From assembly GCA_005787665.1 (NCBI GenBank), contig SYAB01000158.1, forward strand, positions 1 to 13,669: a stretch of DNA of 13,669 nucleotides. The letters run 5' to 3'. The DNA is from Actinomycetota bacterium. GTDB taxonomy: Bacteria; Actinomycetota; Actinomycetes; Mycobacteriales; Mycobacteriaceae. This document shows, piece by piece, positions 5,972 to 12,352 of the stretch. Position 1 is the first letter of the stretch. Each line of letters opens with the position of its first letter. A program made the position numbers and the translations under genes. The notes beneath the pieces are model-generated. The model saw nothing but the letters and a program-made list of their open reading frames with translations. It was not told the origin of the DNA and made no database searches.

Positions 5972-7597
5972 GTGGTCATCAGGAAGAGCCTTCCCCGAAC
6001 GGCTATCGCCCTGGTGAGTGTCGTCGTGATGGGCGCCCTCTTGGCGGTGTTCGCCGCCGATCAACCCGAGGCGCCGGTTCGCGAGGACGTCATCGGCGGC
6101 CCGTACGCCCGGTTGCTCACCGAGTCGGCCTATCTGGGTCCGAAGCGATCCGGTCCGGTGCAACTCACCGCGGCGCTGCGGGGATCGACCGAACCGGTAC
6201 TGCTCGAGGATTGGGCTCACACGCACGGACTGCGGGTGCGGTGGCGCGACGGCGACAACTGGGCGGTGATCGAAGGGGATCCGACGGCGGTCGGTGCGGC
6301 GTTTGGCGTCGAGGTCGGCGAATACCGCATCCAGGGCGGACCGGATCGGGGCCGGGTCTTCTATGCCTCCCCACAGCAGCCCGCGGTCCCGGCCGGCCAG
6401 AGCGCCGAGGTCAGCGGGCTGGGCCGGATCTTCAGTTACACGCCAACCCGGGAAGCGATGCCCGCTTTGCCGAGGGAGGTGCCCGACGGCGGTCTGGCGC
6501 CGCCGCACTTGCTGAACGCCTACAACGCGACCCCGTTGTCCGCCGAGGGCCACACCGGCAGGGGTGAGACGGTGGTGGTCTTCGCGTTCGACGGTTTCCG
6601 GCAGCAGGACCTGGACCTCTTCGCGGACTCCTTCGGCTTGCCGCGGTTCGTCCCCGAGGTGATCGGGGGGATGCCGGAGCGCCGTATCGGTGAAGCCAAT
6701 ATGGATCTGCAGGTCGTTCACGCCATCGCCCCGGACGCGCGCAAGGTTCTGATCAACGCCCGTTCGACCACCGACCATGAGGGGGGCGGAGCGTTCGAAA
6801 AGTTGGGCCGGCTCATGGAGTCGGTGGATGGCCAGTTCCCCGGTGCCATCTGGAGCTTCTCCATCGGATGGGGATGTGACCGGCTGTTCGCCGCCGCTGA
6901 CTTCACGCCGGTTCGCCAGGCACTGGCCGCCGCACTGGCCAATGGCACCACCGCGTTCAACGCCACCGGCGACCTGGCGGGTTTCGAGTGCAAACGCGGG
7001 GAGAGTTGGTCGGCCGCTCCGGGGCCCGACGACGTCGGTGTGGACGCCGTGGCATCGCTGCCGGAGATGACGGCGGTCGGTGGGACGAAGCTGTCGACCG
7101 ACGTCGATGGCCGCTGGCTGTCCGAGCAGTCCTGGTACAACATCCCGCTCACGCTGGGTACGGCCGGTGGCGCCTCGACGCTGTTCCCCCGGCCGGACTG
7201 GCAGACCGTCGGCATCGGCACCGAACTCCCCGACCGCAGACTGGTGCCCGATGTCGCCGCGGTATCCGATCCGTTCACCGGGGTGCGGATCGTCTTCAAC
7301 GGGGAGCCCTCGGTGGGCGGCGGAACCTCCCAGGCCGCGCCGATCTGGGCGGGCCTTACCGCGCTGATGAACCAGAAGATGCGGGCCAGCGGGGTACCGC
7401 CGGTGGGTGAGCTGAACCCGGTGCTCTATGCATTGGCGAAATCGTCGGCGAAGGCGTCGGGTCTTCGTGACATCAACCTCGGCGGCAACGCGATCAGCAT
7501 CTCCGGAACCGAGGGCTACGACATGGTGACCGGACTAGGCACGCCCAACGTCGAGGTTCTGGTGCGAAATCTCCTGCTTGCCAGGGCGTCCGAGTGA
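5972..7597 (+). CDS. Secreted or membrane-anchored S53 family peptidase (sedolisin / pro-kumamolisin type)
   Basis: The protein has 541 residues. A basic N-terminus and hydrophobic segment (about residues 10-27) give a signal peptide or anchor. Residues 45-150 fit the pro-kumamolisin activation domain ('GDPTAVGAAFGVEVGEYR'). The catalytic domain keeps all S53 residues: Glu241 and Asp245 in E-A-N-M-D, the oxyanion-hole Asp334 in 'ATGD', and the nucleophile Ser453 in G-G-T-S-Q-A-A-P. The C-terminal calcium site is recognisable from Asp500 in 'RDINLGGN' and the 'GYDMVTGLGTPN' block. S53 enzymes are serine-carboxyl endopeptidases, often active at acidic pH, that self-cleave the propeptide. The GTG at 5972 follows GGAAAGGA. 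The stop overlaps the GTG of the next gene (GTGA), so the two are translationally coupled. Natural substrates are unknown. Confidence 0.93.
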   Translation: MVIRKSLPRTAIALVSVVVMGALLAVFAADQPEAPVREDVIGGPYARLLTESAYLGPKRSGPVQLTAALRGSTEPVLLEDWAHTHGLRVRWRDGDNWAVIEGDPTAVGAAFGVEVGEYRIQGGPDRGRVFYASPQQPAVPAGQSAEVSGLGRIFSYTPTREAMPALPREVPDGGLAPPHLLNAYNATPLSAEGHTGRGETVVVFAFDGFRQQDLDLFADSFGLPRFVPEVIGGMPERRIGEANMDLQVVHAIAPDARKVLINARSTTDHEGGGAFEKLGRLMESVDGQFPGAIWSFSIGWGCDRLFAAADFTPVRQALAAALANGTTAFNATGDLAGFECKRGESWSAAPGPDDVGVDAVASLPEMTAVGGTKLSTDVDGRWLSEQSWYNIPLTLGTAGGASTLFPRPDWQTVGIGTELPDRRLVPDVAAVSDPFTGVRIVFNGEPSVGGGTSQAAPIWAGLTALMNQKMRASGVPPVGELNPVLYALAKSSAKASGLRDINLGGNAISISGTEGYDMVTGLGTPNVEVLVRNLLLARASE

Positions 7598-8307
7598 CCG
7601 AGGTCTTCGACGGGGTGGCGGTACCGCCCGGCCGCTACATCGCCCGGGGAGCGCCGCGAGCCGGTTATCTGGCCACGCTCGGCGCGCTGACCCTGGCTCT
7701 GGGTACGGCGATGGGCGGCCTCGGGGTCTGGGACAGGCTGGTCACCGACGCCTCGATCTACAACTGCCCGCCGGATTGCGGACATCCGCCGAGTTCGGTT
7801 CCGGTTGCTGAACTTCCGCGGTTCGTTGCGCCGGGCGATCAATTCTCGGTGTCTTATCCCGCTGCCGGCAGCGCCTACGTCGTCACCACCGACGAAACCG
7901 GGGTCACCGCCCGATATACCGGCGGCGACGGCGGGGTGCTGCGCCTGACCGGTGAGCCCGCTCAGGGTCGTGTCGCCCGGCGGGTGGTCGCCGATGTGAT
8001 CGCCCGGCAGTTCCCCAATCCCGCGGTGGCCTACGAACTGCCCAACGCCATGGTCGGCTACCAACTCGGCTACGGGGTGGTCGTCGACTTCCATCGGACC
8101 GGACTGCCCACCCGCGTGGACATGCGCGGGGTGGTGATGGCCGCGGTCAAGGATGGTGTGGCCCTGATCGGCTATGCCGAGGGCCCGTTCCGCCGGTTCA
8201 CCGCCGATTTCGGCCCCGGTCCGCCGTCGGCAGCCAATATGGAGTTGGCCATGGACATGGGCAAATACGTGGAAAGCTTCCGATGGAAAGGCGATCCGCC
8301 ACGGTGA
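7594..8307 (+). CDS. Single-pass membrane protein of unknown function coupled to the S53 peptidase
   Basis: The protein has 237 residues and starts at a GTG overlapping the peptidase stop by four bases. A short cytoplasmic N-terminus (residues 1-23, including R-G-A-P-R) is followed by one transmembrane helix at about 24-46. The rest is predicted to lie outside the membrane. Just after the helix is a compact cysteine motif, C-P-P-D-C (Cys58 and Cys62), followed by a Pro-rich linker. The exported part (about 75-235) alternates short beta-like stretches; it includes 'FVAPGDQFSVSYP' and ends 'YVESFRWKGDPPR'. I do not recognise the family. Start overlap with the protease and matching predicted location suggest the two act together at the cell envelope, for example as substrate, inhibitor or anchor; this is inference only. 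Confidence 0.82.
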   Translation: MTEVFDGVAVPPGRYIARGAPRAGYLATLGALTLALGTAMGGLGVWDRLVTDASIYNCPPDCGHPPSSVPVAELPRFVAPGDQFSVSYPAAGSAYVVTTDETGVTARYTGGDGGVLRLTGEPAQGRVARRVVADVIARQFPNPAVAYELPNAMVGYQLGYGVVVDFHRTGLPTRVDMRGVVMAAVKDGVALIGYAEGPFRRFTADFGPGPPSAANMELAMDMGKYVESFRWKGDPPR

Positions 8308-8325
8308 CGCGGGCCGAAACCCGCC

Positions 8326-8332
8326 GAAGGAG
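8326..8332 (+). promoter_or_regulatory. Strong ribosome binding site facing the interrupted start
   Basis: GAAGGAG lies six bases before the ATG at 8339, ideal spacing. The downstream ATG at 8378 has nothing comparable. This marks 8339 as the ancestral start of the substrate-binding protein gene, even though its frame meets a TGA after six codons. Confidence 0.8.
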
Positions 8333-8338
8333 CAAACC

Positions 8339-8359
8339 ATGACGACCCTTCGCCGTTGA
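8339..8359 (+). other. Six-codon open frame, probable detached N-terminus of the substrate-binding protein
   Basis: ATG at 8339 opens a frame encoding M-T-T-L-R-R and closed by TGA at 8357-8359. Reading through the stop in the same frame gives R-A-A-W-L-L-M-L-A-A-V-L-A-V, which directly joins the signal-peptide core of the downstream protein. The six residues supply exactly the basic n-region that the downstream open frame lacks. The simplest reading is one gene with a nonsense change at codon 7, for example CGA or TGG to TGA. A small leader peptide that allows reinitiation at 8378, or a sequencing error, are alternatives. Confidence 0.7.
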
Positions 8360-8377
8360 CGCGCCGCATGGTTACTG

Positions 8378-9394
8378 ATGCTGGCGGCTGTTCTCGCCGT
8401 CGCCGGCACTGGCTGCGGTGGCCGGCCCGACGGCCCCACCCTCACCGTCTACAGCGCCACCGGGCTGAGCGATTGGTACCGGTCGCAGTTCGACAGGTTC
8501 ACCCGGGAGACCGGGATCAGGGTCACTCTGTTCGAAGCAGGTTCGGGCGAGGTCGTCTCCCGGGTGAATTCCGGTGTTGTGTGGGACGGGCTGTCCGACG
8601 CGGGACCCGTTGCGCCTGCAGACCTGCTCGTCACCCTCCCGCCCTTCATCCAGAAGGCCGCGAAGGCGGGGCTGCTGCAGCCCAGCGGCGCCGACACGAC
8701 CGGCATCCCCGCCGAATGGGTAGGTCCCGACGGGGTTTACGTTCCGATCGCCAATACGGCGCTGTGTTTCATCGTCAATCCGGCCGCCGACCCTCCGCCG
8801 CGGAGCTGGGCTGATCTACTCGATCCCCGATTCGCGGGCAAACTGCAGTACTCGACGCCGGGGGAGGCCGGCAACGGCACGGCTGTTCTGGTGCTGTTGG
8901 AGCATCTGATGGGCAAGCAGGGCGCGCTGGACTATCTGGCCAAGCTGCAAGTCAACAATGTGGGCCCGTCGTCATCGACGGCCGCGCTCCAGCCGAAGGT
9001 CAGCAGCGGCGAGTTACTTGTCGCCAACGGAGATATTCAGATGAACCTCGATGCCATCAGCAAAGGTTCCAATTTCGAGATCTTCTTCCCTGCGATGCCC
9101 GACGGCAGTCGCACCACCGTTCCGCTGCCCTATGTCGCCGGTGTTACCGCGGCGACGCGCTGGCCGGAGGAGGCCGCGCGACTGCTCGCCTTCCTGCTGA
9201 CCGATGAGGCGCAGAGCGCGGTGGCAGAGGAGGCGTCCGGTATCCCCGCGCGGGACCCGATCGCCGGCCAGCCGAGCGGCGGCATGGCGCCGGCCCGGGT
9301 ACTCGACGGAGTGACACTGTGGACCCCGGACTGGAACGTGGTACTGGCTGAGCTCGAATCCGATATCGCGGACTATAAGGACGCCATCGGCTGA
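8378..9394 (+). CDS. PhnS-like (2-aminoethylphosphonate/iron-type) ABC substrate-binding lipoprotein, signal peptide interrupted
   Basis: The intact open frame has 338 residues and shows a type-2 periplasmic-binding fold of the Fe(III)/2-aminoethylphosphonate group. It opens with 'LTVYSATGLSDWY', continues with 'FEAGSGEVVSRV' and 'ADLLVTLPPFIQKAAKAGLL', and later has 'SWADLLDPRFAGKLQYS' and 'GDIQMNLDA'. The phrase around 'LVTLPPFIQ' recalls PhnS. The ATG at 8378 begins inside a signal sequence: the hydrophobic core and a lipoprotein-like Cys (T-G-C-G-G) remain, but the positively charged start is separated by the TGA at 8357-8359. Export may therefore fail, or depend on reinitiation 18 bases after the stop. 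No ABC permease or ATPase gene is adjacent on either side, so it is an orphan binding protein or works with a distant transporter. It is probably cotranscribed with the two genes before it. The 3' end is two bases from the convergent zinc-ribbon gene. Confidence 0.8.
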   Translation: MLAAVLAVAGTGCGGRPDGPTLTVYSATGLSDWYRSQFDRFTRETGIRVTLFEAGSGEVVSRVNSGVVWDGLSDAGPVAPADLLVTLPPFIQKAAKAGLLQPSGADTTGIPAEWVGPDGVYVPIANTALCFIVNPAADPPPRSWADLLDPRFAGKLQYSTPGEAGNGTAVLVLLEHLMGKQGALDYLAKLQVNNVGPSSSTAALQPKVSSGELLVANGDIQMNLDAISKGSNFEIFFPAMPDGSRTTVPLPYVAGVTAATRWPEEAARLLAFLLTDEAQSAVAEEASGIPARDPIAGQPSGGMAPARVLDGVTLWTPDWNVVLAELESDIADYKDAIG

Positions 9395-9396
9395 GT

Positions 9397-10584
9397 TCAG
9401 CCGGGCGCAGGCTGGCGGACCGGCGGGTATTGGTGGCGCAGCCGCCGAGAGGATCGCGACGAGGCTCGTGCCGCGGTCCCGCAGGCGGCGCAGAACGCCA
9501 TGTCCGGAACCACCCGCTCGCAGTGCACGCACAGTATCGGGTCACCGGTGGCCGGATCGGGTGTCTCGTGCAGCAGTGCGATCTGAATCCCGCACCGTAC
9601 GGCGAGCAGGGCTAGAACCGCGAGGGTGAGCTTGACCAGTGCGTCCGCTGCCCTCGGCAACTCGAGGGAATCAACGATCCAGAGTCCGGGGTACGTCAGA
9701 ACCCCCAGAGCGGTACAGATCGACAGCGCGGTCCGGGCTCGCCGAGGATCCCGCCCCGGCCGCCGGTCGGGCTGGAACCACAGGCTCAGGCCGATCAGTC
9801 CGCCGGCCGCCGTGGCGCAGATCGAGTTGACGATGCCGTAGGTCAGCGAATCCTCCAGCAATCGTCCCGCGCTCTGTTCCTCCATCAGGCCCTCGGCGAA
9901 TTGCGGCCCCAGGATCGTGGTGGTGGCCGCCGTGGAGTACCACAGCGCACCTCCCGCGCCGACGACGAAGCCGTCGAGGGCCTCGCGGACCGGCACCGGG
10001 AACAGCCGGGTGACCAGGGCCGGAACCAGCATGAGGACCGCGCCGCCCAGCGAGAGCAGCAATCCGACGTTGAGCACCGGGATCAGGAGCAGGCTCTCGC
10101 CCGTCGAGACGCCGTAACGGTTGGCGACCATTGTTCCGGTGAACAGCCACCAGCTCACCCCGAGTCCGGCGCCCAACACGCCGGTCGCCATCAGAATCCG
10201 GAGTGGGATGTCGCGGAATACTTCTGAACGCCACGAGTAGATCAGGAATATCAACGGCCAGCCGAGTATGGACAGCACACCCAGCGGGCCGGGGATCCGG
10301 GCCGCCGCCAGCACCGGGATCGCGATCAGCACGAGGATCAGGGCGAGCCGGAACGGTTTGCGGGGCTTGCCCGGGACGCGGGGGAACAGCGCGCTGCTGA
10401 CCCGTGGCGTCCAGATCGGCTCCTGGTGGGCGTTGGCGTAGACCCGGGGACGAAGCAGGATGGCCCAGTTGCCGACTGGTCCGTCGAGGCGGGCCCCGCA
10501 GACGCCGCAGAAGCCTGCGTCCGGCACCACCGAACTGCACGCCGGGCACTGCCGGGTGCCGACCCCGCCGTCACTGATCGCCAT
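9397..10584 (-). CDS. Polytopic membrane protein with a zinc ribbon at each end, weakly PrsW-like core
   Basis: The protein has 395 residues. An N-terminal zinc ribbon has Cys13, Cys16, Cys26 and Cys29; a C-terminal one has Cys352, Cys355, Cys365 and Cys368. Both have C-x2-C-x9-C-x2-C spacing and share 'VVPDxxFCxxCG', so they look like duplicates. Between them are about eight to nine hydrophobic helices. The segment 'VREALDGFVVGAGGALWYS' resembles the PrsW (M82 protease-like) motif 'DGxxxGxxxGxGFAxxEN'. However, the acidic E-E and E-N residues expected of an active PrsW are not seen, so an inactive or different function is likely. The ATG at 10584 was chosen because it starts just before the first ribbon; the open frame extends to 10845 only across the divergent ABC-F gene. 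Function unknown; both ribbons should face the cytoplasm if the helix number is even. Confidence 0.8.
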   Translation of the reverse strand: MAISDGGVGTRQCPACSSVVPDAGFCGVCGARLDGPVGNWAILLRPRVYANAHQEPIWTPRVSSALFPRVPGKPRKPFRLALILVLIAIPVLAAARIPGPLGVLSILGWPLIFLIYSWRSEVFRDIPLRILMATGVLGAGLGVSWWLFTGTMVANRYGVSTGESLLLIPVLNVGLLLSLGGAVLMLVPALVTRLFPVPVREALDGFVVGAGGALWYSTAATTTILGPQFAEGLMEEQSAGRLLEDSLTYGIVNSICATAAGGLIGLSLWFQPDRRPGRDPRRARTALSICTALGVLTYPGLWIVDSLELPRAADALVKLTLAVLALLAVRCGIQIALLHETPDPATGDPILCVHCERVVPDMAFCAACGTAARASSRSSRRLRHQYPPVRQPAPG

Positions 10585-10639
10585 CTCGCCAGAGACGCTA
10601 GCCGACCGTCGGCGTGACACGCCATCGCTACCGCCGACG

Positions 10640-10645
10640 TAGGTT
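10640..10645 (+). promoter_or_regulatory. Possible -10 element of the ABC-F gene
   Basis: TAGGTT fits TANNNT and would put the transcript start about 25 bases before the ATG at 10677. GTGACA at 10614-10619 could be a -35, but with a long 20-base spacer. The divergent gap 10585-10676 is only 92 bases, so both promoters must lie here or inside neighbouring genes. Confidence 0.3.
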
Positions 10646-10663
10646 TGCAGAAGCGTCGACCGG

Positions 10664-10670
10664 AAGGAGG
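10664..10670 (+). promoter_or_regulatory. Ribosome binding site that fixes the ABC-F start
   Basis: AAGGAGG lies six bases before the ATG at 10677, a near-perfect Shine-Dalgarno sequence. It rules out the longer open frame, which begins at 10614. Confidence 0.85.
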
Positions 10671-10676
10671 TGGCGA

Positions 10677-12335
10677 ATGACCGCAACGCTCGTCGCGAAG
10701 AGTCTGGCGGGCGGCTTCGCCCACCGGACCCTCTTCGAGGGCCTCGACCTGACGGTGGCGCCTGGTGACGTCGTCGGCGTCGTCGGTGCCAACGGTGCGG
10801 GCAAGAGCACGTTGCTGCGGATCCTGGCCGGTGACATCGAACCATTGGACGGCACGCTCAGTGTCGCTCCGGCCGACGCGTTCATCGGGTGGCTGCCCCA
10901 GGAGCACCGCCGGATCCCCGGGGAGACCGTGGCCGCCTACATCGCCCGTCGCACCGGTTGTGCCGCGGCGACAGGGGCCATGAACGACGCGGCCGACGCC
11001 TTGGCGGATCCGGATCGGCAGGATGCGGATGCGCCCGACCGCTACGCCGCCGCACTGGAGCACTGGCTAGCCACCGGCGCCGCCGATCTCGACGAGCGGC
11101 TTCCCGCCGTGCTCGCCGAACTCGGCCTCGATTTCGATGCGGTGCAACCGGATTCGATGCCGATGACCGCGTTGTCGGGTGGACAGGCGGCGCGTGTCGG
11201 GCTGGCCGCGTTAATGCTGTCCCGGTTCGACATCGTGCTGCTCGACGAGCCGACCAACGATCTCGATCTCGACGGGCTCGACCGACTGGAGTGCTTCGTG
11301 CGCGACCTGCGCGGCGGCGTGGTGTTGGTCAGCCACGACCGGGAGTTCCTGGCCCGCAGCGTCACCCGGGTGCTGGAACTGGATCTCGCCCAGAACACCA
11401 CGACCGTGTTCGGGGGTGGCTACCAGAGCTATCTGGAGGAGCGCGAGATCAACCGCCGGCACCGGCGCGAGGAATACGAGGAGTTCGCCGAACGCAAGGC
11501 CGACCTGGTGGCGCGAGCCCGCACGGCACGGGAGTGGTCGAGCCACGGCGTGCGCAACGCGATGCGCAAGTCCCCCGACAACGACAAGATCCGCCGTCGC
11601 GCGGCCACCGAGTCCAGCGAGAAGCAGGCGCAGAAAGTGCGTCAGATGGAGAGCCGGATCGCCCGCCTCGAGGAGGTCGCCGAACCCCGCAAGGACTGGA
11701 CGCTGCAGTTCAGCATCGGCGCCGCGGCGCGCTCCAGTGCGGTGGTCGCGACCCTCGATCACGCCGCGGTAAGGCAGGGGGATTTCACACTCGGGCCGGT
11801 GTCGCTTCAGGTCGCCGCCGGGGATCGGATCGGCATCACCGGACCCAATGGGGCGGGCAAGTCGACCCTGCTGCGATTGCTGCTGGGCCGGCAGGAGCCC
11901 GACGAGGGCCGGGCCAGCCTGGGCGCCAACGTGGCGATCGGCGAGATCGACCAGGCACGAGGGGATTTCGCCGGCTCGGACCGGTTAATCGATCGTTTCG
12001 AGCAACGGCTACCGGAGTTGTCGACCGCTGATGTGCGGACACTGCTCGCCAAGTTCGGGCTGCGCGCCGATCACGTCGAGCGCCCGGTCGGCGCGCTCTC
12101 GCCCGGCGAACGAACTCGTGCCGGACTGGCGCTGCTACAGGCTCGCGGGACCAACGTGCTGGTGCTCGACGAGCAGACCAACCACCTCGACCTGGCCTCC
12201 ATCGAACAACTCGAGGAGGCCCTGGAAAGCTACGGCGGTGCGCTGCTGCTGGTCACCCACGACCGTCGGATGCTGGACAACGTCCGGTTGGACCGCCGCT
12301 GGGATGTGCGGGACGGTCGTGTGACCGAACTCTGA
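10677..12335 (+). CDS. ABC-F family ATPase (ribosome-associated translation factor)
   Basis: The protein has 552 residues with two ATP-binding cassettes and no membrane segments, the ABC-F layout. Cassette 1 has Walker A G-A-N-G-A-G-K-S-T (37-45), signature L-S-G-G-Q (166-170) and Walker B with D-E-P-T-N (190-194). Cassette 2 has G-P-N-G-A-G-K-S-T (389-397), L-S-P-G-E (474-478) and D-E-Q-T-N (498-502), where Gln500 replaces the usual Pro. The charged linker between them (about 250-345), rich in Arg, Glu and Lys, is the part that reaches the P-site tRNA in ABC-F proteins. Members bind the ribosomal E site to rescue stalled translation or protect against antibiotics. M. tuberculosis Rv1473 is a family member of similar size. 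Sequence alone does not separate housekeeping from resistance roles. The stop is 17 bases from convergent prfC. Confidence 0.92.
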   Translation: MTATLVAKSLAGGFAHRTLFEGLDLTVAPGDVVGVVGANGAGKSTLLRILAGDIEPLDGTLSVAPADAFIGWLPQEHRRIPGETVAAYIARRTGCAAATGAMNDAADALADPDRQDADAPDRYAAALEHWLATGAADLDERLPAVLAELGLDFDAVQPDSMPMTALSGGQAARVGLAALMLSRFDIVLLDEPTNDLDLDGLDRLECFVRDLRGGVVLVSHDREFLARSVTRVLELDLAQNTTTVFGGGYQSYLEEREINRRHRREEYEEFAERKADLVARARTAREWSSHGVRNAMRKSPDNDKIRRRAATESSEKQAQKVRQMESRIARLEEVAEPRKDWTLQFSIGAAARSSAVVATLDHAAVRQGDFTLGPVSLQVAAGDRIGITGPNGAGKSTLLRLLLGRQEPDEGRASLGANVAIGEIDQARGDFAGSDRLIDRFEQRLPELSTADVRTLLAKFGLRADHVERPVGALSPGERTRAGLALLQARGTNVLVLDEQTNHLDLASIEQLEEALESYGGALLLVTHDRRMLDNVRLDRRWDVRDGRVTEL

Positions 12336-12352
12336 GCGGGCGCCGGGCGTCG

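Noticed and set aside
5777..6778. Minus-strand open frame of 333 codons
   Set aside because: It covers the start of the S53 peptidase gene antisense and the intergenic region. No motif, and the peptidase is certain.
8357..8359. TGA read as selenocysteine
   Set aside because: It falls in a signal peptide, not at a redox site, and no selenocysteine hairpin is apparent just downstream.
7516..8445. Minus-strand open frame of 309 codons
   Set aside because: It is antisense to the membrane-protein gene and the peptidase end. No domain signals, and codon content is typical of a shadow.
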